Source of the DNA: Epiperipatus broadwayi
Taxonomy: Eukaryota > Onychophora > Udeonychophora > Euonychophora > Peripatidae
Length of the DNA stretch: 64,000 nucleotides
NCBI GenBank assembly: GCA_028023455.1
Contig: JAQFVV010000031.1
Span: 6,242,926 to 6,306,925, forward strand
Direction: 5' to 3'
Below the pieces are notes generated by a model that searched no databases, was not told the origin of the DNA, and was given only the letters and a program-made list of their open reading frames with translations. Each line of letters starts with the position of its first letter. Position 1 is the first letter of the stretch. This document shows, piece after piece, positions 33,950 to 50,700 of the stretch. Made by a program: the position numbers and the translations under genes.

Positions 33950-36511
33950 CTAATGGTGTTATAGTTCAGAAATTCAGTATTAGTGCAAACATCTCTTGTA
34001 CCAACAATTAAGGACTATACCCTCCAGCGTCTGACACTCTGCTACTTATTGCACTATTATGCACTCAAAATGAGAAAGGACACCTCTTTTATGAATAGTT
34101 ACTTATTTGTATAGTATTAAAATGTAAGATAAACGGTTTATCAAACTTTAACAGCTACAAAAATAACTAAATTAATAAATAAATATCGTCATCGAACTAT
34201 GATGGCATTTAAAAACTATACGTTTGAAATAGAATATTAAAAAAGAAAAAAGAAAAAACAAAACAGAAACTTTTGAGTAGTTACAACTATATCCCATACT
34301 GTCATAAAATAAAAACAAAAACAAATAGAAAGCTACAATAAAATAAACTGTAAAATGAAACTATTTAGAAGCAAAATTGTAATTTTAATATCTATAAAAT
34401 CGACATTATAAAATTTTATGCGAAATGTATATAAAAGTCCATTACAATTCAATGTTTTTCAGGGAGGGGGAATCAAATTGTAAATAGTTTTCTATTTTTA
34501 CTTTCATAATACAAATGTCAAGAAATTTCTTACACATTCTATTAATCTAAAACTTGACCATAATTGTTATAGTGATATAAAGAATTAATGATTTTTTTTC
34601 TGCAGCTTCAAACATACTTTAAGTATATTTTTATGGTATGCCACATTTTTAATAACTCATCAATTATTTTAATCACAGAATATGAATAGAGCTATAAATT
34701 GTAGTAAGAGTAATAATCGAGTCACCCACTTTAGTGCTCTAATCCATATCACAAATTGAAAGTATAATAATCAGTTGATCATACAATCAAATTATTTTAA
34801 AACTACTGAATTTGATCAGTAAGAAATTCTTGAATTTTACATGCATATCCTGTAAGATATTGACAAAGGCTAAGAGTCTAGCCTAAAGATTATCACTGCC
34901 ATCAGATGTTTGTCAATAATTCATGCTTTCAGTATGTTTATTTAAAATGGAATGAAACATTAAAGGCTCACTGTTATAACTTAGATCATATTTATACTTA
35001 ACTTCAAGATATAGTTTTTTCATAGAAAAAGTGGTTAATTTTTCCAAAATTTTAAAAAAGTAGGTGCAACTCAGGGTTGCAAGGATTGTTTAAATAAAAC
35101 ATGAGTATAAATAAATAACAAATGCAAAAATATTTTTAAATAAGATCAACAACATCTGTCTTCAAACTTATATTGCCATTATTAAATTTATTTTCAATGT
35201 TAGAATTATGATATGTCATGTGATAGGCTGTGGAAGTTCTTGCAAGTCCTGATCTGTATAAATAAACTGAAAAAAAAAAAAAATAATAATTTCTTTATAT
35301 GAGGGTTTTTATTCAACTTTTCTATGCATGCAAATAATCTACTAAATTAACTAAGCAAGAAATAAATATTACTTATAAATTTTTATCTTCCATGATTAGT
35401 AAGAATTGTAATAACTAAATCAAACAATGAATGGAAATGTAGTGAAAGTTTTTACTGATGTCTTCAAGAAGATAATTTGAGATTTATTGAAGTATTTTCT
35501 AACTTTTTTTAGAGATGGTTTTCTATTATTAATGAAGTAGACCCTAGTATTTATTTATAGTTATAGTGTTACATAACAAAGACATGTTTATGTTTTTTTG
35601 CAAAAATCACCTTACAATACTACATGATAAAATTAGATCATCCACAATTTGATAAATTTTAACACAATTTTGCATTGAACAATTCCATTTTAATGTTAGC
35701 ATTTCGATAATTTTTTTTTGTTCATAGATGGCAGAGTAATCACTTTAAAAAAAAAAAAAGACATTAAAGCTTATTTTTTAATGTTAAAAAAATATTAAAT
35801 ATTGATTATGTCACATTATGAGAAAAAAAGTAAATGTTTTTATATAGTTCCATAAGTATTATTTTAATTTAAATATTTTTTTTATGAATCTGAACTTACT
35901 GCATTACAAAAAAAAAAAAAAAGATTTTTTGTTCAACTATTCTATGATTGGAAGACATTTTTGTTTGTTTAATTTTACCCCATAAAATTTATTTTTGAAA
36001 ATAATTTTGTTAAAGTTGTTATATATAAATTAATATTTAATAATAGTGTGTGAAAGCATTTTTATTTTGTTACTCTATTCAAACTGAAAGTTAAACATAT
36101 GGATACAAATTAACCTTACAATGTGCACCTTATGTAATGTAAATCGTTTAAATATGTCTCAATGATTAACAATTTGCAACAATATAATTCATTTGTTTTT
36201 TGATAATTTTTCAACTATTACATTTTGTATATATCCCAAATCTCTTTTTTTTTAATTTATGGATTTCATTAGTCCACTATAGAACAATGACCTCTAAAGC
36301 TTAGATATCATGAAAGTAGGATTCATTTGGATTGCTAATTGATGTCAGAAATAAGCTTTCCCAAATACATAAAATATAAAAGACAAATTTCAATGCTCAA
36401 AATTTTTTTAAGTTCACTCAGATCAAATTTGACTTATGTGGTTAGAATGGTAGTCTAAAACATGTATTCTTATAACCAATGAGGTTTCTTTCTATATATA
36501 TATATATATAT
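33950..36511. other. AT-rich spacer
   Basis: About 2.5 kb with homopolymer runs and no recognisable gene or repeat family. Confidence 0.5.
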
Positions 36512-36660
36512 ATGTCCACAGATGGCGTTCTACCAAAAACGCCCATCAAGCGTATGTTTTGTTTACATAAACGTCAGAGTAGTTAGTATTCACTATCTCT
36601 AACTATAATTCCACTTTCAGATCATGATTTCAAGCTATTTGCTATCATCAGTGAAAGACA
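36512..36660 (+). repeat. 149-bp direct repeat, copy A
   Basis: Starts ATGTCCACAGATGGCGTTCT and ends TCAGTGAAAGACA. It matches 36921-37069 with two differences that I can see. Preceded by an AT microsatellite. Confidence 0.95.
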
Positions 36661-36872
36661 GGAATAAAGAAACTAGATCTAAATACAAACTCTGAGCGTT
36701 TATGAAACAATTTCTATTCAGCTTGCAAGCGTGAATTTTTTAGACACGTAATGTCTTCAAACTCAGCATAGCAAACCAGATAGCTATATGGGTCTGATCT
36801 CAGTTCAGCATCACCACATAGTAGAAGCCTCTGCAATCTATATCATTGCAAGAAAGACCTCAAAGGTACATT
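36661..36872. other. Sequence between the two 149-bp repeats
   Basis: Contains GGTCTGATCTCAGTTCAGCA at about 36801, which matches the interior of the hairpin retroposon family H; otherwise unclassified. Confidence 0.5.
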
Positions 36873-37117
36873 TATGATAAACAAAAATGCAAGTTAAAAA
36901 ACTTGCTAACGCTTGTATTTATGTCCACAGATGGCGTTCTACCAAAAACGCCCATCAAGCGTATGTTTTGTTTACATAAATGTCAGAGTAGTTAGTATTC
37001 ACTATCTCTAACTATAATTCCACTTTCAGATCATGATTTCAAGCTATTTGCTATCGTCAGTGAAAGACATACAAGCGTTAGCAAGTTTTTTAACTTGCAT
37101 TTTTGTTTATCATATAT
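36873..37117. mobile_element. Element with 43-bp terminal inverted repeats carrying copy B of the 149-bp repeat
   Basis: TATGATAAACAAAAATGCAA on the left pairs with TTGCATTTTTGTTTATCATA on the right. The inverted repeats continue to GCTAACGCTTGTA / TACAAGCGTTAGC and themselves contain the palindrome GCAAGTTAAAAAACTTGC. Between them (36921-37069) lies copy B of the 149-bp repeat. Copy A has no such ends. It could be a MITE that captured or duplicated flanking sequence. Confidence 0.75.
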
Positions 37118-38305
37118 ATATACATACAAATAAAATGTTTGTTAATTAAAAGCTATTGTTATAAAGATAGAAATAATAAATATAATGGTAAATCGATATT
37201 ATATACAGTGTTTTAAACTGCAGAAGTACTTTTGGTTAATTACTTAACCCTCCTCAACTGCCATTAAATTCAGAAAAATATCAGAAGCTGCTAACATTAA
37301 AATTCATGGATTTATGAGATTTGAGTTGATAATGTTTGCTTCTGTTAAGTTTTTTTTGAATTTAACAGCAATTGATGAAAGTTAACACATTTGATGGTGT
37401 CTCCAACTATATTAAAATCAGCTTTAACTTGCTTTAAAAGTAGTAATTTTTTATGTTATTATAGCAAATTTACAATCATTTTAAAGCTAAAAACATACCA
37501 TAAGATGCTATCATCTTTAGAATTATTTTACAATTAAAAATTAATAATGTTTAAATTGAAATCTATAACAATGGTAAAAGACAGACTTTCCAAGGTGATG
37601 ATTAGTTGTTTCTAATTTTTAATGAAAGGGAGAGCTTGTCAATGATTTTGACAGGTCTAAGTTCATTGTTTTGATTTTCAGAATGAAAATCTGTTAGAAT
37701 ATTTTTTTTATTTTTTTTATTTTTTTGTTGATAAAATATTCTGAAATTATAATTATTTTAGAAGAATAGTTAAGATTTTACTAAATATTCTTTACTTTTA
37801 CACGATCATAAATTGAGAAAGAAATCAATGACGTAGGCTGAACTTTCTAATAGCTTACAAAATGTTCATTTTATGTTTTCCACTATAGATCTTTATAATT
37901 ATAAATAGAAATTTATTTTTAAAAAATTTTTAATTCATTTTCATGATCTGAAAAATTATTAATCTGCTTTTTATATATGAAACTAAAATGAATATTATAT
38001 TAAAAGACAAATATATTTTTACTGCTGATTCTGTAATTGACCAATCAAAAGTTAAAACTTTAATTCACTAGATCAATAAAAAATTGTACCTGGAAAAGGT
38101 TATGGAATTGTTGCTTGAAAAACTATATATAATAGTTAATTACTGTTGTATTTAATATTTTATTGTTAATTTGATATTGTACTGAAACATCAGCATTTAG
38201 CTTTTTCACTACACGGAATATCCTGCAAATAATAATAATATCATATATATATGTGGGTGTCTTCTACTATTTAGATTGATAGGATATGTAGATAGATGGA
38301 CATAT
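37118..38305. other. AT-rich spacer
   Basis: Nothing recognised. Confidence 0.5.
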
Positions 38306-40658
<2,353 letters not shown>

Positions 40659-40742
40659 CAAGTATTGGTAGCTGAATGGTTGCCTCACAAGCAGTTGTCC
40701 TGGGGTTTGCTTCCTGGCTGATGCTTTGACACATTAAAAAAT
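40659..40742 (+). mobile_element. tRNA-derived SINE copy 6 (diverged)
   Basis: AGTATTGGTAGCTGAATGGT, then CACAAGCAGTTGTCCTGGGG, TTTGCTTCCTGGCTGATGCT and TTGACACATT with an A tail. Part of the D/anticodon region is missing. Confidence 0.75.
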
Positions 40743-40944
40743 AAACTTTTTCACAATATTTAAATGAATAAACATAACATGACCGCCTCCTCATATTTAA
40801 ATGATTGGTGATGACATTTGTAAATTTGCTTTCTCCACAATTTGCATTGTTAACCTATGTGAAAAATAAAACATTCTATTTTTAAAAATAAATCAAATGC
40901 AAACAAAATAAATATGTAATAATGTATATAATTAGAATGGTTTT

Positions 40945-41085
40945 GAATTTAATCTTTCAATCTCCCTACAACTATCCAACTCTATTTCATGCAATCAATA
41001 CACATAACCATATACATGTGAAAAAGATAAATGGATTGATAGAGGAATCTTGAAAGTCTGAGTTCAAAATCCTTCTAATTACCTT
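40945..41085. mobile_element. Repeat family F copy in inverted-dimer form (diverged)
   Basis: Left: TTTGAATTTAATCTTTCAAT, then TTCATGCAATCAATACACAT. Right: CTTGAAAGTCTGAGTTCAAA and ATCC. The ends are partly complementary, as in the clearer dimer at 20.7 kb. Confidence 0.6.
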
Positions 41086-42466
41086 ATGTTCATTATAGAC
41101 AATATACTTGTATTTTAATATGTAATAATTTATTTTCTTGATTTTTTTATAATTATTACACAATTATTGTTTAAAAATAATCATGGATCTTAATAAACTT
41201 TCACAAAAAATCAAATTTTTACATATTTGAAATATGTTCTCTAATTAATATCACAAAGTTGGAGACTTCCAAGTTTGAATAGAAGGTCATCCTGATATCT
41301 ATAGAACTTTTTTGAAATGAAAATATTAGAATAAAATATATGTGAAATTACAGATATTTTAAAAAATAGTGCCTTCTTTCAGTAGATGGCGAATTGACTT
41401 TCATATAAAGTACCTGAAATTGAAGAAAGAGATGATTAAAGCTGTAGAAACATGAATATTAACAATAATAATGATAAAGCAAAGCAACATAGTATGTACT
41501 ATAAATGATTTTTTATGTAAATGCAAAATTAACTTATAAACTATTTAGGATCTGAATACTACAGCATAGATTTAGAAAAAAAAAATCAAGTTTTATATTT
41601 GATATAACTGCTCTTAGTAAAACATGAAACCAAAATAAAAAGTATAATAAAGCAGGTGAAAGAATACATTACTTAGAGAAATGAGATTGCAATATATTAA
41701 ATTTGTTGTAAATTTTAATTTGGTATCATTCATTTTTGAAATGTTTCAATTATCAATGAAAGAATAATAGTAGAAACCATCACTTTAAAATAATACCTGT
41801 ATTTATTTGATTAATGATTATATTCAAATATTAGATTCAGACAGTCCATGGGGAAAAAGTTTTATATCTGATGGATTAGCATTACGCTATCAGTGCAATC
41901 ACATAATTTATTTTTGAAAGCTTTAAAGCATGAATTAATTTCAGTAGTTAATAATGATGATAATTATGAATACGATGATGAAACATTTGTTATATCATCC
42001 AATGTTTAGTTATGGTATTAGAATACATACAGTGCTATCACTTATAAAATAAATTTTATGTATAGAAACAAATAAAATACGTATTAAATAACAAATTTGC
42101 AATTATTTTCTTTAAAAAAATTACAATATTGTTAAAATATAATGGTGTTAAATTTATGTAAGTTTATTTAAAATTAAATTGAGAGTGCAAATTTCTCAAG
42201 TGCTTACGACTACCAACAGCCAATCAAATCTTAAACACTGGGACACAGAATTTAACAAGAAAAGAGTGGTTCCACTCTCTTCTTTACTTGTCTTTCTATA
42301 GATCCAAGCTAGTCCAAAGTACTTATATCTGAAAGCATTTAATAATTTTAGATAGCATCATATATAACAACGGTTTCTTGTTATAGTGTAAAAAAAAAAA
42401 AGAGATATTCCCAGTCAGTTAAATATTAGTTAATTTTAAATTACTTTCAGGCCATTCCTATTGATA
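41086..42466. other. AT-rich spacer
   Basis: Nothing recognised. Confidence 0.5.
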
Positions 42467-43464
<998 letters not shown>

Positions 43465-43610
43465 ATACTTTTTTTTAGTTTTTTTTTTTTTTTTTAAGTG
43501 TCATAGCATCGGCCGGGATGCGAATCCGCAACCCGGGCAACTGCCTGCAAGTGCAAGGCAATCGCGCTGACCTCTCGACCACCAATGCAAGACAATACTT
43601 TTTTTTAGTT
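43465..43610 (-). mobile_element. tRNA-derived SINE copy 7 with 16-bp target duplication
   Basis: ATACTTTTTTTTAGTT at 43465-43480 and 43595-43610. On the minus strand: GTCTTGCATTGGTGGTCGAG, AGGTCAGCGCGATTGCCTTG, GTTGCGGATTCGCATCCCGG and CCGATGCTATGACACTT followed by an A17 tail. A clean, young-looking copy. Confidence 0.93.
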
Positions 43611-44039
43611 GTTTAATGATTTTAACCTTTATTGCAACAAATGTTTATTTTTCAAATGCTTTATCATTTGGTCTAATTGTAACTTTCCATTACATTATAT
43701 TTTCATCTTTATCTTTTTAATGACAAATAAACCTTATCAAGTTTACTACAAAATATTTTATTAAGTAATGCGTTTATTGTTTATTAATTTCAGCTATTCA
43801 ATCGTACAATAGAAATAGTTTTATAATATTGAACATCATAACATCCCATCCAGGAGACCAAAAACATATTTATTGATATTATGGTCATGCTATCATATTT
43901 TTAAAAATTTACTATAGTATCCTAAATAAAATTTTAGCAATGACTTTATATCATGTCTATAGTGGATTAAATTTCATTTTAATACAAATAATTAGATAAA
44001 GCAGCCGTTCTATAATCTAATTTTGCTGATGTGATGTGA
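43611..44039. other. AT-rich spacer
   Basis: Nothing recognised. Confidence 0.5.
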
Positions 44040-44725
44040 TGTACTGTAGCTTCTCCTTAAACGAAGTAAAGAATCTCTCAGCGATTATGCCCAGAGAAAC
44101 CTGTTAGCTACTTTATTTTACATTCCCCAGTCTAAGTTGTCCCATATTCTGCTCCATCCCATTTCCACAACATAATCTTTGTCAACTCTATGCCCTATAT
44201 ATCTAAATCCCCCTTATCTTTTCCCAAATCCAGCATAAAAACCAATAATCCACTTTCTATATATTCACTTTTTTTATATTTATTCTTCCATAACTTCATT
44301 ATATGTGTCCTTTCTGTTTTCAAGCATTTACATTTAATTAACAGATGCCTAATATTTTATAGTCCTTTCTTACGTAATTTACAGATTAAATCACCCATAT
44401 TTTTCCATTTACATGTATATTCTCTTGTTGCTAAAGATCCCTTTCGAATCTTAAACAATAAACTACTTTCCTCACTATTATCATATATTAACTCGCACCT
44501 AATATTCTGTTTATTTCTATATATATTTAAACTCTTTTTACTCTTCATACTAGTTCTCCATCGCTCTAACCCCCCATTCTTTATTAATAAATCTATTCTT
44601 TTATCCCATTCCTTACCACTATAACACTCAACAATCCTCCTAACACAATCATCCCATCTTTTGTACAAATATACTGATATAAATTCTTTATCCAAATCTT
44701 TTGCACACCGCATTACCTTTTTCAC
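44040..44725 (-). pseudogene. C-terminal relic of a non-LTR retrotransposon ORF2
   Basis: The minus-strand frame 44357-44725 contains GGLERWRTSMKSKKSLNIYR, then CELIYDNSEESSLLFKIRKG and SLATREYTCKW. After a stop near 44357, the frame continues NIRHLLIKC towards 44180. The order (W...KSSLxxY...LLFKxRxGxL...HLLxxC) matches the post-RT region of LINE ORF2 proteins. The RT itself is absent. One in-frame stop and the later stops indicate a dead fragment. The clade is unresolved; it does not match the two-ORF LINE at 58-63 kb by eye. Confidence 0.6.
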
Positions 44726-45736
44726 CCATCTTGTTGCCTACCTTGGGATAACGCACTCTATCTTAAAATTTCTAAATGCAGCAGAAGTATATGTGCTAAA
44801 CCCTTGTACGAGAAATAATAAATACATGAATGCATATAATATATAAGTCTAGTGATAAATTGAAGTATTATGAAGTTACAGGTCTATGGACGGTGATTAC
44901 AGCTCTCATTCCCGGTAAGCATTTTTCTTGCGACCTTCATAGTTATTAACCATTCTATTATATTTTTATTATGTAAAACAAACAAATAAAATAAGTTTAT
45001 TAGTATTATAAATGAAGTTTTTGCTATGAGTTTTCATTTAATAAAGAATTGATTTTTTTTTTTAAGTTTAATTTACTAGATTTTCCATTTATAATAATTT
45101 TATTGTGTCTAGCAGAGTAAATTATTGACTTAATTTATAAAAATAAAAATAACTTAATGAATAACATTGATTCACTTAAAAAAGATATATTAGTCTGAAT
45201 AAAAAAGTCATTGATGCATGTTTTACGAAAAGAAGTAATAATGGATAATCTAGTATCAACATTCTCTGGATCTTTTATTTTCTTTAATAATCTTAAATGA
45301 GTGCAAGACTAAAAAATAATAGTCGTCTTTTTAAAAAGTAAATATTTCATTTAGTTATTTATATAATAAAAATGAGAACGTCTGAAATGTTTTTAGCATG
45401 GGAAAATGTTTTAAATATATATAACAATTATACTAATAAATTTGATTCTAAACTGATTAATTTCATAAAAGAAATATATATGTATGAATAGCTTTTAGAA
45501 GATAACGAACTGCGACAAAACAGTCAAAATTCAGTAAACAAAATTCATAAATTACTGAAGATTGCGTAGATTCTTGCATTGATAGGATTTCTAACTGTGA
45601 AACTAGTTCTGATCCTTTAGGCTTCAACTTCTTACGAACCTTCAATGATAGACCAAAAGACAAAAAATCTTTATATAGCTTAATAAAAAGAAAAAAAACG
45701 TTTTAATAGTATTTTTTTAAATATTGAAAAATTGTT
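44726..45736. other. AT-rich spacer
   Basis: Nothing recognised; the minus-strand frame 45463-45663 has no motif or repeat support. Confidence 0.45.
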
Positions 45737-45838
45737 AAGCGTTGGTGGTAGAGTGGTCAGGACAGCTGCTTTACAAGCAGTTACCCCGGTTAGCGGGTTC
45801 ACTTCCCAGCCGAAGCTATGACACATGAAACAAAAAAT
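45737..45838 (+). mobile_element. tRNA-derived SINE copy 8
   Basis: AAGCGTTGGTGGTAGAGTGG (A box), AGCTGCTTTACAAGCAG (anticodon stem-loop, TAC position), TTAGCGGGTTCACTTCCCAG (T arm) and CCGAAGCTATGACACATG with an A-rich tail. The acceptor stem remains partly complementary. No clear target duplication. Confidence 0.85.
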
Positions 45839-45984
45839 CTTATAAAATTGCTTGATCACCTGTGAAATTCATAAAGTTAAATTGCAAAGGATTGTTTAAA
45901 AGAAAATTTAAGCTCTTAGTAAGTTATTTGGCACCAGATGTCAGTGTATCAGCTCTAAGTAAAATAGATCACTAGATGTTAATG

Positions 45985-46574
45985 CAGCTGACATATAAAA
46001 ACAGGCAAAACTTTCCATACAGTAGTGTCACTGAATGCAGTAAGAGAATGCCAGAAAGCTTGTGCATAAATTGCCTATCCAGTGTTGACTCATTCAATGT
46101 CCCCAGACTAGTTTCTAGCTTGTGGCTTTTTTCAGTGAAGAGCCTTGAATCTGAGAGCACTGCACCTAGATCTTAGGATTTAATGCAACCCTCTGACAGC
46201 CATATTTTATCGCTATTTAACTACAGAATTATGAGTCTAAAACTGAAAATGCAATGATATTTTCAATCCAAGCTTATTAGCTTGTATAGTCATATAGGTC
46301 TGAACTCAGTTCTGTGCCTATACATTTTGGTGTTATGGTTCGTTAATAACCATAGCCACCACTATCCTAATGAATGCCACAAACCTAGAAACTAGTCTGG
46401 AGATATTGGATTATTAGGCACTAGATAGGGATTTTATGCACAAACCTTCTGGCCTTCATTGATTTCTCTGGCTTGCATTGAGTAACACTATTGTATGGAG
46501 AGGTTTGCTTGCTTTAATAACAGGTATGAGCAAACATAAGATAGGGTGATCATGTGATGTTCAGCTGACATATA
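45985..46574 (-). mobile_element. Hairpin retroposon family H, copy 6, with 13-bp target duplication
   Basis: CAGCTGACATATA at 45985-45997 and 46562-46574. On the minus strand it begins AACATCACATGATCACCCTA (family head) and ends GTTTTGCCTGTTTT. The outer 120 bp of the two ends are complementary (ACTTTCCATACAGTAGTGTC with AACACTATTGTATGGAGAGG). The interior carries GCACTGCACCTAGATCTTAG, CATATAGGTCTGAACTCAGT and AACCATAGCCACCACTATCC, as in copies 3 and 5. No coding capacity. Confidence 0.93.
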
Positions 46575-47717
46575 TTTAGCTTATTGTGTGTTGACTTTTT
46601 CTTATAGAGGAACATTGTTTTTTTTTTTCTATTTCATTAAGCTACTATTCAAATCCAATAGCTTAAAAATGTAAATACTTTAAAAATTGTGGCTCCAATT
46701 GTATATACTTAGATTAATGAAGAAATGGAAGAACACTTTCTTAGATCTTAGTATTAAGTGGTCTGGAGAGCTACCATTTTATGCTTATTGATTTAATTAT
46801 GAATAATATGGTTTCTTTTTTAAATTTGAATAATAAATGTATTTGTTATCTATTTATATTTATTGTCATTATTACTATTCTTGTCTAATTAAATATAAAA
46901 CTAGTGTTATTTGTGCAACGACAGGAAGCTTTATTATTCAGGGGGGAAAGTAAAAATGAAATAACAATTTAGGTTGTAAATGTAGTTTAGTGAAAGTGGG
47001 GAAGGAATTATTGAACATTTATTTTCAAGTCATATATTGCTGAATATGGAAAGTAGGGAAATGTATAAAAGTGAAAAAGATAGTAAATTTACTTGATAGA
47101 TCTTTATAGCAAGAATAGCTAATACGGGATATTAAATTTTTATATTTGCTTTTATTAAAGTAGACAAGAAACAAAAAAAAAATGAAACTATGTTGGAGAA
47201 TGATTTGATAATGGGTAGTAGGCAATTGTACTTAACAGTTTAATAAAGAGAGGATGTTTATCTGAAAATTTACTATAGCATAATTTCTAAGTGTATATCT
47301 TATGTAATGAATATTCTGAATTCATCTAATGAAATACTTTTTTGCATTACATTATATTGCCTTCAGACAAAAACTCTAAACAACAATAGTTTTCAATTTT
47401 TTATTGTAGTAAATAAATCAATAATGATATAAGGGTTCTCACATTTTTTATGATCTTAACATTAATGCATTGATGTATTCATTTTGTGATAGTGAAGGCA
47501 ATTAATGATTTCTTTGAGAAATGCTTAATTTGACAGGATTTAATACTTAATATGCCTTGTGATTTACCTATTTTTATATTCATAAACATTAATTGTTTTT
47601 TCAAATGATTACATCAATGTTAGTCATTTTATTCAATTGAGTATAAGACAAAAAGCATAATTATTAACAAATTGGTCTTGTTTATCTACCAAATTAAATA
47701 CAAAAACAATTATATAT
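46575..47717. other. AT-rich spacer left of the Gypsy element
   Basis: No gene. The last five bases before the LTR are TATAT (47713-47717), the probable target duplication; its partner lies outside the window. Confidence 0.5.
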
Positions 47718-50700
47718 TGTACCCTCACTTCCCGGAAATATATAATTATAATCACTTAATCTAGCTCAGTTAAACAACTATGTTTTAAAAAAATGTATTT
47801 AAATCCACAATAACTATATTTTTAAGAATATCAATGATTAAATTAACTTAATTAATAAATAATAATCTAGTTCTGGTTTATAAAATGAAATAAATCAATA
47901 TCTAATCAAATCATGAGACTATGAAGTGAGTTTACAAGTGGTAGAACGAATACATTAAGACAATCTCCCACTGGATATCACCTTAATGGCATAAGAATAC
48001 TATCCTTATTCCTATTACTTAAATACCACATTTATAGTACTTCTACGTCTTTAATCAAAACTAATTAAGTAAATTACCTTTAACAAATTAATTTAAATAT
48101 CTTTCTCAAAACTAATTTAACTCAAATTATCTCAGGTTCTCTTAAAATAATGATAAATTAATTATAACTTTTGTAATCAAGTATGATAAGGGATTTAATA
48201 TCATTCCTAACTACAATTTAATAATATTAATAATAACAAATAGTAATACTAATCTTTAATCTATAATTCACTCTCCTATCTTTCTATTTATAATGTTATT
48301 CTTGTATATCTCATAATAAAATTGTAATATAATTCTCTATTATCCATATGGCATCTTAAATAAATATATTTAGTATGATATTATAATCTGAGAATATGTG
48401 GCAATCATTACTAAGATAATTTAATGTAAATCTTTGGTAATTATTCCATGACCATCATAATAATACCATAAGTAAAACTTCTTAAATAAAATATATCAAT
48501 AAAATATAACTCCTAAATAAAAATTTTATTTATGATGTGCAAATATTATGTCTTCATTATAATTATCTGTGATTATGTAATTGTGATGTGAAGAAATTGA
48601 GTCAACACCAAGACTTATAAAACAATTTAACAATTTTATTAACAAACTTAACAATAAAATTATTTACATTATTTACATTTTGATAGAATTCTATTTATTC
48701 GTATTCAGGTATTTTTTCAAGACAAATCAAATGACTTAAAACATAAGATACAGAACATTTCTTAAATAAAATATTTCTTATTTTTTAAAATATCATTATA
48801 TAACTTTTTTATTACAGTTATTCGATATTATTACTTTATAGGTTTTAAAAAAAAATATAGGTAATACTTTTACTATGAACTTATCCTTGTTATTTAGTTT
48901 TTAAAAAAATTATTTATTATTCTGTATAGTCATTTTTCAATAATATTTATGTGAACAACCTTAATTCATAGCATACCATCAAACTAAGCTACTTACTAAT
49001 TATTACTTTAAACTTTAAATATCATGTATGGATTAGTGTGTTGTTATAAAATTATTTTTGTAAAACTTATGACTACTTTCATTCATTCAACACGATTCAG
49101 TCTATTACCTTTAATCATAAATAAAAATATGCATTATAAGTATGTCTTTTTAAAAAAATTCTTAATAATTAAGTAATATCATTATAAATTCTTTTAAATT
49201 ATCAACTATTTATTTTATAAAAAAAAATAAATATTATTTTTAACTATAAAAGTTTTATGATTCTTTCACTGATGAAATTATGTTCTTATAATTTTTTACA
49301 CTTATTATAATCTAAGCAACATAACTTATCTTATCCAATTTAACAATTCTCTATTTCCAAACTTATTTATTATTTCCAATTTTAAAACAACCATCTTTTA
49401 CAATGTAATCCAATAAATTTCAATAACACATAAACTAGTAGGCATATGGGGTAAACTATAACTTCAACTTAACCTTTTATCAACTAACCATCATGGGCAC
49501 AGTGTACATGAACTGAGGTATAACTTATTTGTTTAATAACCTCTTCTACCAAGTATAATGTCCAGGCTATTCATTCAGCACTATGGCACATTAAGCTTTA
49601 ACACATAGAAAAATAAACACTGCCATGAATATAAACAAGATATAGGGCTATGTTAGCTATACTTGTATAAACATCAATATAGTATATTCTTCTTCCCATA
49701 TAAATAAAACCTACATACAATATTATCCTGGTCTTATATAACCTAATACTAAGATATTAGCATTTAAAATTCACCAATTTACATCGCTAAATTCATCTTC
49801 TCATTTCTATAATAACAAATAAATTCATTTTTAGAATAACAGTCTAACTAACTAATAAGACAAGATTATTTCATTCTTTAATAGTTCTCAAACTTTAGCA
49901 CAAACAATCAGTGTCATATTTTTAAAACTTTAAATTATTCAACAAAACATCCAATTCAGTTTTAATAGAATCATATACTTATATTTCTTTTATGTTTAAA
50001 TATCTTTACGATATCATTAAAATTATGCATATTCTTAAATAACTAAACAAATGATAAATTATGTGTAGGTGTGTGTTTTATATACGCATCCATCCGTACA
50101 AAATAACAAACACATTTTAAAACTATTAATAATTTACATTATTACCATAAGTAATTTCTGTTGGCAATTACTTAGTGATGTCATCTGGAGTACGATCTAA
50201 ATAAACATTTTATTATCGTTTATTCCACATTATCACACTTTAAAATATACTAAGTTAAAGATTTTTTTTTTTTTTTTACAATAAAATTTAATTACTAAGT
50301 TAGTAAATAATTTAATGTTTTCTGTTTCTATGCTATATTTATACTATGAATAAATATTACTATAATTGTGTTAGTAAAAAATTAATTCTAAAACCATATT
50401 TACAATAATTTTATTAGAATTTCTTACGATGAAATGTTCTTTTCTTGATAATAAGTTCATTACAGGAAGTATCTTTTCTCCTGGTAAAAAAACATTAATA
50501 CACACTTTTGACGTCAATAATCACGCATGCTCCGGTTCTTAACGTTGTAATATATAATCCAAACTGACAGTTCAAGTTAAATACGGTACGTTTACTTTTA
50601 TTCTATAAGACTTACACTAATATAATTAATATTTTTCTTATCTCCAAAACTTTAAATCTTTAACATGTATTGTTAGGTAAATATCTAATTTTAAATACTC

